From DATGZH01 sp035297265 (lineage in GTDB: Bacteria; Actinomycetota; Acidimicrobiia; Acidimicrobiales; RAAP-2), in NCBI GenBank assembly GCA_035297265.1, contig DATGZH010000018.1, positions 1 through 64,000 on the forward strand: a stretch of 64,000 bases of DNA, in the 5' to 3' direction. The stretch's first letter is position 1. Every line of letters begins with the position of its first letter. A program made the translations under genes and the position numbers. The notes beneath the pieces are model-generated. The model saw only the letters and a list, made by a program, of their open reading frames with translations, did not search any database and was not told the origin of the DNA. Below are positions 8,567 to 17,321 of this stretch, piece by piece.

Positions 8567-8962
8567 TCAGGGCGCGACGAGGGCGTCGGTGAGCCCGTCG
8601 ATGGCGGCGAGCCGGGCCGCCAGGTCGGGCGCCAGTCCATAGCGGGCGGCGAGCTCGCCCGGCGAGGTGTAGGTCACCTTGGTCTCTTCGCCGTCGGCCC
8701 AGACGAGCACCTTGAGCGGCAGGTCGAGGGCGGCCAGCGGCGAGTCCACCATGACCGGCGTGCCCGCGGCAGGGCTGCCGAACATGACGAGCGTGGTCGG
8801 CCGGAGCTGCAGGCCGACCGCTTCGGCCTCGGCCGACTGGTCGATCACGTCGAAGATCTTCAGCCCCTTCGACGTGAGGATCTCGGTGAACCGGGCCACG
8901 GTGTCACCGAAGGATCGCGGGCTGATCTTGGTCGTGATGCCGGGGTGGTCGCTGCTCGGCAC
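8567..8962 (-). CDS. DUF302-domain protein
   Basis: A 131-residue protein matching DUF302: 'TTKISPRSFGDTVARFTEILTSKG', 'IDQSAEAEAVGLQLRPTTLVMFGSP' and 'LDLPLKVLVW' are the family blocks. The biochemical role of the family is unsettled. I start it at the GTG at 8962 because GAGGAGGTG sits five bases upstream; the frame is open to 9019 without a better start. It lies 70 bp downstream of the acyl-CoA ligase and may be co-transcribed. Confidence 0.85.
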   Translation of the reverse strand: MPSSDHPGITTKISPRSFGDTVARFTEILTSKGLKIFDVIDQSAEAEAVGLQLRPTTLVMFGSPAAGTPVMVDSPLAALDLPLKVLVWADGEETKVTYTSPGELAARYGLAPDLAARLAAIDGLTDALVAP

Positions 8963-9031
8963 GGCGCACCTCCTCACTCCGGGCGCCGGCCGACGGTCGA
9001 CGCCCGACGCCGAGCCCACAGTACCGACGGG

Positions 9032-10579
9032 TCAGGCCAACTCCACGGGGCCGAGTGACTTGGCCACGTCGGGCCGGACCACCTTGCCCATCGAATTGCG
9101 CGGGAGCACCTCGAAGATGAAGCGCTCGGGCACCTTGTAACGGGCGAGGTTGGCCCGACAGTGCTCGTCGATCGTCGTCGCCGCCACCTCGACGCCCGGG
9201 TCGAGCTCGACGACGGCGACCACCCGCTCGCCGAGCCGCTCGTCGGCCAGGCCGAGCACGCAGCTGGCCGCCACGCCGGGCATCTCGTCGATCACCCGTT
9301 CGACCTCGGCCGGGTAGACGTTGGCCCCGCCGCGCAAGATGAGCGAGCTCTGCCGGTCCTCCACGTGGAGGTAGCCGCGCCCGTCGAGGGAGCCGAGGTC
9401 CCCGGTGTGGAGCCGCCCGCCGCGCAGCGCCGCCTCCGTGGCCTCCGGACGGTGCCAGTAGCCGAGCATCAGTCGGTAGGCGCCGGCCCAGGGTCCCTCG
9501 GTCGCCGGGCCGACGACGATCTCGCCGACGGTGCCCGGTGGCACCGGGCGGTCGTCCTCGTCGACGATCCCGACCTCGAGGCTCGGGAGTGCCACACCGC
9601 TCTGGTCCACCTCCACCGGCGCGCCGTTCGGGAGCATGGAGACGAGCGTCGGCGCCTCGGTCAGGCCGTAGCTGGTGCGGGCGGCCTTCCCGAACTTGGC
9701 CGTGAACCGCTCGTGGGTCACGGCCGGGCAGTGGCTGCCGCCCGTCCAGATCTCCTCCAGGCTGGCCAGGTCGTCGGCCACCACGTCGTCGCTGGCCGCC
9801 AGGCCGTAGAGCATGGCCGGGGCGCCGTTCCAGAGGGTGGGCCGCTCGGTGCGCAGCCACTCGGCGATCCCGACGGGGTCCACCCGGTCCATGACGACGG
9901 CCGCCCCGCCGGCCTGGGGCACGAGCAGGGTCGAGAGGACCTGGAGGTTGAGGATCGTGAGCGGGAAGCAGTCGGCCTTGCGGAGTGACGGGCCGTAGCC
10001 CCGGTCGGCCACGACCACCGCCCCCGGCAGCATCAGGTTGTGCTGGCTGTGGACGGCTCCCTTCGGGTGGCCGCTGGTGCCGCTCGTGTAGGCGATGGCC
10101 GCCGGCGCCAGAGGGTCGGGGGAGGCGGTGGGCCCGTCCTCGTCGGCGGCGAGGAGGTCCGACCACTCCGAGCCGGCGGTGTCGTCGACCGTGACGGAGC
10201 GAAGGGCCGCGAGGTCGGGGGCCGAGGCCACCTGGGCCACCATGTCGGCGTCGCCGAGGAAGACCGAGACCTCGGCGTCGCCCAGGATGTAGGCCTTCTC
10301 GGGCGGCGCCAGCTGGCGGTTGATCCCCACCCAGACCGCGCCGAGCCGCATTGCCGCGTGGAACAGCCCGACGATCGGGAGGTCGTTCGGGAGCGACACG
10401 GCCAGGTGGACGCCCGGGCCCACACCGACGGCCTGCAGGGCCTGGCGGCAGCGCCCGGCCCACCCGTCCAGCTGGCGGTAGGTGAGCCGGCCACGGCGGG
10501 CCACCACTGCCTCGGCGTCGGGGCGTTCCCGCAGGGGCCGGTCGAGGACGGTCGCGGCGAGCAGGGGCTCGGTCGTCAC
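9032..10579 (-). CDS. Acyl-CoA ligase (AMP-binding, ANL superfamily)
   Basis: A 515-residue adenylating enzyme that activates a carboxylic acid to its CoA thioester. Visible motifs are the P-loop 'AYTSGTSGHPKG', 'TSYGLTEAPT', 'HTGDLG', the hinge region 'LILRGGANVYPAEVE' and the catalytic C-terminal Lys in 'LPRNSMGKVVR'. It starts at a GTG within a GTGA overlap with the upstream enoyl-CoA hydratase, so the two are coupled. With the hydratase and SDR it forms a beta-oxidation-like or steroid/aromatic side-chain degradation set. The acid substrate is unknown. Confidence 0.92.
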   Translation of the reverse strand: MTTEPLLAATVLDRPLRERPDAEAVVARRGRLTYRQLDGWAGRCRQALQAVGVGPGVHLAVSLPNDLPIVGLFHAAMRLGAVWVGINRQLAPPEKAYILGDAEVSVFLGDADMVAQVASAPDLAALRSVTVDDTAGSEWSDLLAADEDGPTASPDPLAPAAIAYTSGTSGHPKGAVHSQHNLMLPGAVVVADRGYGPSLRKADCFPLTILNLQVLSTLLVPQAGGAAVVMDRVDPVGIAEWLRTERPTLWNGAPAMLYGLAASDDVVADDLASLEEIWTGGSHCPAVTHERFTAKFGKAARTSYGLTEAPTLVSMLPNGAPVEVDQSGVALPSLEVGIVDEDDRPVPPGTVGEIVVGPATEGPWAGAYRLMLGYWHRPEATEAALRGGRLHTGDLGSLDGRGYLHVEDRQSSLILRGGANVYPAEVERVIDEMPGVAASCVLGLADERLGERVVAVVELDPGVEVAATTIDEHCRANLARYKVPERFIFEVLPRNSMGKVVRPDVAKSLGPVELA

Positions 10580-11379
10580 GATCCCGGTCGTTGGCGGGAC
10601 ATGCGCTCGCGCAGCTTGGCGAAGCGCTGCCGGTGCTCTGGCGTGTCGAACGACTGGAACTCCGCGGCCGCCGCGTACTCGAGGACCCCGGCCACCGCCC
10701 GGCGGAGGTGCATGTTGAGGGCCCGCTTGGTGGTCTCGAAGGCCTGCGGCGGGAGGTTGCCGAGCCGCTCGGCCATGGCGAGGGCCGTAGGGAGGAGCTC
10801 GTCGTCGGGCACGGCCCTCGTCGCCAGCCCGAGGCGCACGGCCTCGGCCGCGCTGATCCGGTCGCCGGTGTAGAGGTACTCCTTGGCCTGCACCATGCTG
10901 GCCAGCACTGGCCACACCGCGGCCCCGCCGTCGCCCGCCGTGAGCCCGATGGCCACGTGGGGATCGGCCAGATAGGCCGACTCGGCCAGGTAGACGAGGT
11001 CGGCGAACAGGGCCACGCTGCACCCGAGGCCGACGGCGGGACCGTTCACGGCCGAGATCACCGGCAGACGGCAGCTGATCATGGACTGGACGATCTCGGT
11101 CGCCTCCACCCCCTCGCGGCGGCGCATCTCCTGGTCCTCGTGCAGCTCGACGATGTGGTCGAGGTCCCCGCCCGCGCTGAAGGCCTCGCCCGCCCCGGTG
11201 AGCACCACGGCCCGGGCCTCGTCGTCCTCGGCGATCGCCGGCCAGACGCCGGCCAGCGCCTTGTGGAAGGGGCCGGTGACCGAGTTCATGGTGGCCGGCC
11301 GGTTGAAGGTGACGACCCGCACGCCTCCCTCGGCCCGCACGACGAGGTCGGGCTCGAAGCGTTCGTAGTGCCCGGCCAT
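10576..11379 (-). CDS. Enoyl-CoA hydratase/isomerase (crotonase) family
   Basis: A 267-residue crotonase-fold protein. The oxyanion-hole segments 'FSAGGDL' and 'NGPAVGLGCSVALFADLVY' are present. In the second, the catalytic-Glu region reads 'PHVAIGLTAGDGGA', with Asp or Thr where hydratases usually have Glu, so an isomerase or hydrolase reaction cannot be excluded. It is 18 bp after the SDR gene and overlaps the ligase gene by four bases. Confidence 0.88.
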   Translation of the reverse strand: MAGHYERFEPDLVVRAEGGVRVVTFNRPATMNSVTGPFHKALAGVWPAIAEDDEARAVVLTGAGEAFSAGGDLDHIVELHEDQEMRRREGVEATEIVQSMISCRLPVISAVNGPAVGLGCSVALFADLVYLAESAYLADPHVAIGLTAGDGGAAVWPVLASMVQAKEYLYTGDRISAAEAVRLGLATRAVPDDELLPTALAMAERLGNLPPQAFETTKRALNMHLRRAVAGVLEYAAAAEFQSFDTPEHRQRFAKLRERMSRQRPGS

Positions 11380-11397
11380 TCGCTGCTCCTCGCCGAC

Positions 11398-12123
11398 TCA
11401 GGCCTTCGGGGGCCGGTCGATCGTCTCGGACTCGAACGGACCCTCCTCGGCGCCCCAGAACCGGATCTCGGGCATGCAGACCTCAGGGCGGAGCGACGTC
11501 AGGAAGCCGACGAGCTGGGCGACGTCCTCCGAGCGGATCACGTGCATGAGGAACTTCGGCTCGCTGATCATCGGCGTGAGCACCGGCCCCGGCGAGACGA
11601 TGTGCACCTGGATGCCGTCCCGGGCCACCTCCTTGGCGAGGGACTTGGCGAAGGCGTCCACGCCGGCCTTGCCGGCCGAGTAGGCGGTCAACCCCTTCAT
11701 CGGATCGGCCGCCGCGGTCGACGAGATGTAGATGAAGCGGCCGCCGGGCGGCATCTTCTTCACGGTGGCCCAGGTGGCCACGAAGGCCGAGCGCAGGTTG
11801 CTCCGCAGCACCTCGTCCCACACCTCGGGCTCCTCCTTGCGGACGAAGGTGCCGCCGAGCATGCCGGCCGAGTGGACGAGCACGTCGACGTGGTCCACGG
11901 CGTCCATCACCGCGGCGAAGCTGTGCTCGTCGGTGGAGTCGGCGGCGACGTGGGACGCGCCGATCTCGGCCGCAGCCGCGGCCAGCTTGTCCTCGCTCCG
12001 GGCCGTGAGCACGACCTTGAAGCCTCGCCGCAGCAGCTCGACGCCACAGGCCAGGCCGATCGAACCGCTGCCGCCGGTGATCACGGCGATCTTGGCGTCT
12101 TGGCGCTGGAGATCGGGGTCGAT
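11398..12123 (-). CDS. SDR-family oxidoreductase, start codon uncertain (possible ATC)
   Basis: A classical SDR: 'VITGGSGSIG' cofactor motif, 'HSAGML', 'ISSTAAADPMKGLTAYSAGKAG' with the Ser-Tyr-Lys set. There is no ATG, GTG or TTG at the expected N-terminus. An ATC at 12123 has an excellent AGAGGAG six bases upstream and gives a 241-residue protein of normal length. The nearest GTG (12084) would cut into the first beta strand. So either translation starts at ATC or a base is wrong here. It heads the SDR-ECH-ligase operon, which diverges from the gene at 12300. Confidence 0.82.
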   Translation of the reverse strand: MDPDLQRQDAKIAVITGGSGSIGLACGVELLRRGFKVVLTARSEDKLAAAAAEIGASHVAADSTDEHSFAAVMDAVDHVDVLVHSAGMLGGTFVRKEEPEVWDEVLRSNLRSAFVATWATVKKMPPGGRFIYISSTAAADPMKGLTAYSAGKAGVDAFAKSLAKEVARDGIQVHIVSPGPVLTPMISEPKFLMHVIRSEDVAQLVGFLTSLRPEVCMPEIRFWGAEEGPFESETIDRPPKA

Positions 12124-12299
12124 GGTGGGCTCCTCTTCGAGATGCGTAGCGGCCGGCCGGCGGGTCCGCCCAGGTCGGCGCCGATGGTACCGGGGAGGGA
12201 CGGGGTGCCGGGCGGTCGCCGTCGCCGCTCGCCCGTCGAGCCCGGCGGTAGCGTCGGACGAGGACCGGGAGCGGTCCCGGGCGGAGGAGCCGGTCGCAG

Positions 12300-12710
12300 A
12301 TGAGCGAGACGCCGCGAGGCCCGGGGTGGTGGCTGGCCGCCGACGGGCGCTGGTACCCGCCCGAGCTGCACCCGTCGCTTCGGTCGCCGCCTCCACCACC
12401 GCCGCCACGGCCACCGTCCGACCCGGGCGCCTTCCATCCCGGGGCCCCGCCGGTGCGCCGCGCCAGCTCGCCCGGGGCTGCCCCGGTGGTGGCGGGCCCG
12501 ACGGCCGCTGCGCCGTGGGCTGCCGCCGGGCCGCCGCCCGGCGCACCCGGCCCGCCGGGCGGGGCGACCCCGCCGTTCGGGGTGGCGGTCGGCGCGGTCC
12601 AGCACGCGCCGATCTGGTCGCGCCCGGTGACCTGGGTCGCGGTGGCGACGATCGTGGTGGCCTCGGTGCTCGGCGTGGTGCTGGGACTGCTCGCCAGCAC
12701 GAGCACCTGA
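12300..12710 (+). CDS. Small single-helix membrane protein with 'GPGWW..DGRWYPPE' motif
   Basis: 136 residues in three parts: an N-terminal 'PGWWLAADGRWYPPELHP' motif (about 8-26), a Pro/Ala-rich linker to about residue 105, and one C-terminal transmembrane helix ('WVAVATIVVASVLGVVLGLLA'). The motif is a DUF2510-like short domain very common in Acidimicrobiia, usually at the cytosolic end of membrane proteins. Function unknown. It ends in a strong terminator shared with the convergent deacetylase gene. Confidence 0.75.
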   Translation: MSETPRGPGWWLAADGRWYPPELHPSLRSPPPPPPPRPPSDPGAFHPGAPPVRRASSPGAAPVVAGPTAAAPWAAAGPPPGAPGPPGGATPPFGVAVGAVQHAPIWSRPVTWVAVATIVVASVLGVVLGLLASTST

Positions 12711-12712
12711 CG

Positions 12713-12743
12713 CCGACGGCGTCCAGCGAGTGGACGCCGTCGG
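12713..12743. terminator. Bidirectional terminator
   Basis: A perfect 12-bp stem, CCGACGGCGTCC (12713-12724) with GGACGCCGTCGG (12732-12743), and a 7-base loop fill the 33-bp gap between two convergent genes. It can terminate both. Confidence 0.75.
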
Positions 12744-13520
12744 TCAGAGGCTGTCGATGAGGCGGTCCCAGCCCTCCGGGGGCGGGTCGAGGCGCCAGTA
12801 CTGCTCGGGAACGTTGGCCGCCAGGCGCTCGTCGAGGGCGTGGTCCTGCTGGAGGGGCGGGAGCTGGCTCGTGTAGCGCTCGATGGCCGCCCGCTTCTTG
12901 GCCATGTCCGGCTCGATGGGCACGATGGCCGGGGTGGGCCAGAGGCCGCTCTTGAAGAGCTTGGCCACCCGCCAGGCCATCATCCCCGGGATGTGCTTGT
13001 AGCCGTGGTCCTCGTAGCAGAACCAGACCGGTCCGCCGCCGTCCTCGGCCATGGCCTCCCGGGCGAGGAGCCCGGCGTCGTGGGTGAGCACGTGGTCCGG
13101 GTTGGCCAGGCCCATGGGGAGGAAGACGGCCGTCGCTCGGATCTCACGCAGCGCCGCCTCGAGGGCCGGTGCCACCTGCTCGGGTCGCGGTCGGTCCTCC
13201 TTCGGCAAGTACTGGTGGTCGGAGAACTCGAGCCACACCGGCGTCGCCTCGAGCACGCCCATAGCCGCCCTGTCCTCCTCGCGGCGCACCGCCACCACGT
13301 CGTCACCGGCGACGAAGCCGCCGCTGGCGTCCCAGGGCGACGGTTCGGCGGGATAGGCCGGCGGCCAACCGGCGAGCACGGTGATCACCGAGCTCCCCTG
13401 GTAGGTGGTGAGCACGTGGGCCGCGCCGAGGGCCGCGTCGTCGAAGTGCGGCGAGACCACGGCGATCCGGGCCAGCACGTCCGGCTTGATCAACCCCCAG
13501 GTCACCTCGGCCACCGCCAC
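12744..13520 (-). CDS. PIG-L (LmbE)-family deacetylase
   Basis: About 258 residues. The zinc motif is 'SPHFDDAALG' (the family's PHxDD) and the third ligand region is 'NPDHVLTHD'. Relatives deacetylate N-acetylglucosaminyl compounds, including the mycothiol enzymes MshB and Mca, so a mycothiol or conjugate-processing role is possible but not proven. No ATG is available; I take the first of three closely spaced GTGs ('VAVAEVTWG'). The frame's extension to 13760 would overlap the divergent ligase gene. Confidence 0.83.
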   Translation of the reverse strand: MAVAEVTWGLIKPDVLARIAVVSPHFDDAALGAAHVLTTYQGSSVITVLAGWPPAYPAEPSPWDASGGFVAGDDVVAVRREEDRAAMGVLEATPVWLEFSDHQYLPKEDRPRPEQVAPALEAALREIRATAVFLPMGLANPDHVLTHDAGLLAREAMAEDGGGPVWFCYEDHGYKHIPGMMAWRVAKLFKSGLWPTPAIVPIEPDMAKKRAAIERYTSQLPPLQQDHALDERLAANVPEQYWRLDPPPEGWDRLIDSL

Positions 13521-13605
13521 ATCGGCAACGTAGCAAGCCGGCGCTGGCAGGGTCGGGCCTCGGCCCTTGCGCCCGGTCCGGTGGGCGGTGCACCATGCCG
13601 GCGCC

Positions 13606-15324
13606 ATGGCCGACGACGACGCCATCATCCGGGGCACCCCGCTCGACGAGGCCCACTGGGTCGGGCCCCTCACCCTGCCGTCGTTCCTCCACGACGTGAC
13701 CACCCGGCACGCGGAGCGCGAGGCGCTCGTCTTCGACGACCCGCTCCGGGAGGGCGCCACGGTCCGCTGGACCTACGCCGACCTGGCCCGGGAGGCCCGG
13801 CGCGTGACGAAGGCCCTCCTGGCGGCGTCGCTCGCCAAGGGGGCCCGGGTGGGCATCCTCATGAGCAACCGCCCCGAGGCGGTGGCTGCGTTCTTCGGGG
13901 CGACCGCGGCCGGCGCCGTGGTCATCCCCATGTCGACCTTCTCGACGCCGGCCGAGCTCGCCCACCTGATCAGCCACTCGGACACGGCCGTCCTCCTCAT
14001 CCAGTCGCGGATGCGCCAGCGTGACTTCGTGGCCGACGTCGTGGCCCTGTGCCCCGAGGCCGGCGCCGCGCCGGCCGACGGGGAACCGGCAGCCGTCTGG
14101 TCGCCGGCCTTCCCCTCGCTCCGCCGGGTGGTGGCCCTCGGGCTCGACGCGCCGGCCGGCTCGGTCGTGCCGTGGGAGGCCTTCCTCGAGGCCGGCAACC
14201 CGGTGGGCGACGATCTCGCCCGCGCCCTCGGCGCGAGCATCCACCCCTCGGACGAAGGGCTCATCATCTACAGCTCGGGAACGACATCGCTCCCGAAGGG
14301 GGTCCTCCACAACCACCGGGCCCCGACGCTGCAGTTCTGGAACCAGGCCCACAACTTCGGCCGGCACGAGGAGAGCCGGCTCTGGACGGCCCTTCCGATG
14401 TTCTGGACGGCCGGGCTCTGCACGGCCATGGGGGCGACGCTCGCCGCCGGCGGCTGCTGGGTCATGCAGGAGGTGTTCGACCCCGGTCAGGCCCTCGCCC
14501 TCATCGCCCGGGAACGGATCACCGAGGCCTACGCCCTGCCCCACCAGACGGCGGCCATGGAGGAGCACCCCGACTGGGCCGGGGCCGACCTGTCGTCCCT
14601 GCGGTCGGTCTACGGCACGATGGCCTTCGCCCGGCACCCGACCGTCACCAACCCCGACCCGACGTGGCGCTTCCCCGTCGGCTACGGCCTGTCCGAGACC
14701 TGCGCCAACGTCAGCTCGCACCTCTCCACCGCGCCGCTCGAGGAGCAGCGGGCGAGCGCCGGGCCGCTCCTCCCCGGCAACGAGCTGCGGGTGGTCGACC
14801 CCGACACCGGACGGTCCCTCGGCCCCGGCGAGAACGGCGAGTTGGCCGTGAAGGGCCCCACGCTCATGGAGCACTACGTGAAGGTCTCGCGCGAGGAGTG
14901 TTTCGACGAGCAGGGCTTCTTCCACACCGGGGACGCCGGCTTCTACGACGAACAGGGCAACCTCCACTGGACCGGCCGGCGCACCGAGATGATCAAGACC
15001 GGCATGGCCAACGTCTCGCCTTCCGAGCTCGAGGTCACGATGCGGGCCTGCCGGCCGGTGAAGCTGGCCCGGGTGATCGGGATGCCCGACCCCCGGCTGG
15101 GGCAGGTCGTGGTGATGTGCGTCACGGTGAAGGAGGGCGAGTCGACCAGCGAGGAAGAGATCAAGGCCTTCCTCCGGGAGCGGGTGGCCGCCTACAAGGT
15201 GCCCAAGCGCGTCCTCTTCTTCGAGGAAGGGGAGATCCCGATGACGAGCAGCGCCACCAAGGTGCGCGATCCCGAGCTGCTCGCGCTCGTCGAGGCCAAG
15301 CTGGCCGAGCAGCCGTCGGCCTGA
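13606..15324 (+). CDS. Acyl-CoA ligase (AMP-binding)
   Basis: A 572-residue ANL enzyme. P-loop 'IIYSSGTTSLPKG', 'GYGLSETCANVSS', 'HTGDAGFYDEQG', hinge 'RTEMIKTGMANVSPSELE' and a C-terminal 'TSSATKVR' that carries the catalytic Lys. It is longer than the ligase at 9032, with an insertion around residues 140-185. It precedes a MaoC-type hydratase, which suggests activation followed by hydration of an acyl chain. Divergent from the deacetylase; the 85-bp gap holds both promoters. Confidence 0.9.
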   Translation: MADDDAIIRGTPLDEAHWVGPLTLPSFLHDVTTRHAEREALVFDDPLREGATVRWTYADLAREARRVTKALLAASLAKGARVGILMSNRPEAVAAFFGATAAGAVVIPMSTFSTPAELAHLISHSDTAVLLIQSRMRQRDFVADVVALCPEAGAAPADGEPAAVWSPAFPSLRRVVALGLDAPAGSVVPWEAFLEAGNPVGDDLARALGASIHPSDEGLIIYSSGTTSLPKGVLHNHRAPTLQFWNQAHNFGRHEESRLWTALPMFWTAGLCTAMGATLAAGGCWVMQEVFDPGQALALIARERITEAYALPHQTAAMEEHPDWAGADLSSLRSVYGTMAFARHPTVTNPDPTWRFPVGYGLSETCANVSSHLSTAPLEEQRASAGPLLPGNELRVVDPDTGRSLGPGENGELAVKGPTLMEHYVKVSREECFDEQGFFHTGDAGFYDEQGNLHWTGRRTEMIKTGMANVSPSELEVTMRACRPVKLARVIGMPDPRLGQVVVMCVTVKEGESTSEEEIKAFLRERVAAYKVPKRVLFFEEGEIPMTSSATKVRDPELLALVEAKLAEQPSA

Positions 15325-15448
15325 CGGCCCAACCTGCGACCAGGCGCAGGGCTGGTACGGGACGGGGGGTCGGCGTAGCCTCCCCGCTCATGAGCCACGA
15401 AGGATGCATCGGGTCCGGCGGCGGCCGGTGCGGTCGGAGGACGACCAC

Positions 15449-16630
15449 ATGGCGGTGAAGGACGAGGCCTCGACCCAGACGCTCGACGTCTCCGACCTCG
15501 ACCGCTACATGGGGGTGCCCATGCAGCCGGGGATCCTTCGCGAGCCGATCACCGTCAACGACATCCGGCGGTTCGTCCAGGGCATGCACTACCCGAACCC
15601 GCTCCACTTCATCGAGAGCTGGGCCACGGAGAGCTGCTTCGAGACGATCGTGGCCCCGCAGTCCTTCACCGTGGCCTGCGACACGAGCCACGGGTGCGCC
15701 CCGGCCAGCGTGGGCCGGGTCCCCGACTCCCACCTCATCTTCGGCGGCGACGAGTGGTGGTTCTTCGGGCCTCGGATCTTCGCCGGCGACCACCTCGTCT
15801 GCCACCGCATGCCCTACGACTACAAGGTGGCCGACACGTCCTTCGCCGGCGCCACCTGCTTCCAGCGCGGCGACACGCTCTACATCAACCAGAAGGGCGA
15901 GCGGGTGGCCCTCCAGCGCTCCACCTCGATCCGCTACCAGGTGAAGAAGGCACGAGAGCAGAAGATGTTCGACGAGGAGGGCGACCCGGCCTGGTCCGAC
16001 GAGCAGCTCGTCGAGCTCGACGAGATCAAGATGGGCTTCATCCGCTCCATCCACGACCTCGGCCACGACCCCCGCCCGTTCTCGTCGGTCAAGGTCGGCG
16101 ACGAGCTCGTGAAGAACGTCCTCGGGCCGCACTCCCTCGCCAGCCTGACCACCGAGTGGCGGGCCTACCCCATGACCACCTGGGGAGCGATGAAGCAGGG
16201 GCCCGAGCTCGGCAAGGCCGAGGACCTCGGGTACACCCCGGAGATGGCCGGGTTCGAGGGGGACCGCCGGGTCGAGCGGCTCAACCCCGAGCTGACCGAC
16301 GGCGCTTACTACGGGCCGTCCCGGGGCCACCTCCAGCCGCAGTGGGCCCGCCACGTGGGCATGGGCCGCGGGTACGGCTACGGCGCCTCGATGGGGGCCT
16401 GGGTCCTCGACTACGTGGCCGCCTGGGCGGGGGAGTGGGGCTTCATCGTGCACTCCGACGCCAAGTACCGGCGCCCCGCCTTCACCGGCGACGCCTCGTT
16501 CATCCGCGGCGCGGTCACCGACACGAGGGTGGAGCGCCGCCGCCACCTCGCGGTCGTCGACGTGGAGATCACGAACCAGGACGACGAGGTGATGGTGAAG
16601 GGCCGGGTCGAGGTGGAGCTGCCCGAGTAG
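15449..16630 (+). CDS. MaoC-family dehydratase, tandem hot-dog (FAS1-like) protein
   Basis: 393 residues with an N-terminal FAS1-like dehydratase domain (about 20-190: 'PITVNDIRRFVQGMHYPNPLHF') and a second hot-dog half (about 230-390, ending 'VVDVEITNQDDEVMVKGRVEVELPE'). Related proteins hydrate or dehydrate acyl-CoAs. It lies 124 bp downstream of the acyl-CoA ligase. The ATG at 15449 gives the best N-terminus; the frame opens 15 codons earlier without a ribosome site. The last base of its TAG stop is the first base of the upp GTG start. Confidence 0.83.
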   Translation: MAVKDEASTQTLDVSDLDRYMGVPMQPGILREPITVNDIRRFVQGMHYPNPLHFIESWATESCFETIVAPQSFTVACDTSHGCAPASVGRVPDSHLIFGGDEWWFFGPRIFAGDHLVCHRMPYDYKVADTSFAGATCFQRGDTLYINQKGERVALQRSTSIRYQVKKAREQKMFDEEGDPAWSDEQLVELDEIKMGFIRSIHDLGHDPRPFSSVKVGDELVKNVLGPHSLASLTTEWRAYPMTTWGAMKQGPELGKAEDLGYTPEMAGFEGDRRVERLNPELTDGAYYGPSRGHLQPQWARHVGMGRGYGYGASMGAWVLDYVAAWAGEWGFIVHSDAKYRRPAFTGDASFIRGAVTDTRVERRRHLAVVDVEITNQDDEVMVKGRVEVELPE

Positions 16631-17277
16631 TGCCGGCCGAGCCGTCGGGTCGGGTGCTCGTCCTCTCCCATCCCGTCGTCGCCGACCGGCTCGCCCGCCT
16701 GCGGGACCGAACCACCGACAACGCCAGGTTCGCCTTCCTCGTGGGCGAGGTCGCCGCGCTGCTGGCCTACGAGGCGCTCGCCGATCTCGGCACCATGGCG
16801 ACCGCGGTCGACACGCCAGTGGCCGAGGGCGCGTCCGCCCAGGTGGTGGGCGAGACCGTGCTCCTCGTGCCGATCCTGCGGGCCGGTCTCGGCATGGTGC
16901 CGGCGATCCAGGCCCTCCTCCCGAAGAGCGAGGTGGCCCACGTCGGCCTGCGGCGCGACGAGGCCACGCTCGTCGCCGACCTCTACCTCGACGGCCTCCC
17001 GGCCGATCTGACCGGCCGCCGGGTGGTCGTGTGCGACCCGATGCTCGCCACCGGCGGCTCCCTCGGCCAGGTGTGCGACCTCGTCAAGGGGCGCGGCGCG
17101 GGGCGGGTGCACGCACTGTGCCTTCTCGCCTCGGCCGAGGGGTTGGCCCGCTTCGGCGCCGCCCACCCCGACGTCTCGGTGGCCTGTTGCGCCGTCGACC
17201 CCGGTCTCGACGAACGCGGCTACATCGTGCCCGGGCTGGGCGACGCCGGCGACCGGCTCTTCGGCCCACCGGTCTGA
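16630..17277 (+). CDS. upp: Uracil phosphoribosyltransferase
   Basis: 215 residues, the normal length. The signature blocks are 'LVPILRAGLGM' (uracil/active-site region), 'EVAHVGLRRDEATL', the PRPP motif 'VVVCDPMLATGGS' and the C-terminal 'DPGLDERGYIVPGLGDAGDR', which closes on uracil. It makes UMP from uracil and PRPP. It begins a block of nucleobase genes: with the cytosine deaminase at 17322 and the permease at 18507 it completes a cytosine to uracil to UMP route. Its GTG overlaps the preceding stop by one base. Confidence 0.95.
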   Translation: MPAEPSGRVLVLSHPVVADRLARLRDRTTDNARFAFLVGEVAALLAYEALADLGTMATAVDTPVAEGASAQVVGETVLLVPILRAGLGMVPAIQALLPKSEVAHVGLRRDEATLVADLYLDGLPADLTGRRVVVCDPMLATGGSLGQVCDLVKGRGAGRVHALCLLASAEGLARFGAAHPDVSVACCAVDPGLDERGYIVPGLGDAGDRLFGPPV

Positions 17278-17305
17278 CCAGGGTCGTCCGAGCGCCCTCG
17301 GTCAG
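17274..17305. terminator. Bidirectional terminator, upp / cytosine deaminase
   Basis: CTGACCAGGG (17274-17283) pairs with CCCTCGGTCAG (17295-17305) with a single bulge, in the 44-bp gap between two convergent genes. Confidence 0.6.
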
Positions 17306-17321
17306 GCACGGGCCGTCCGGG

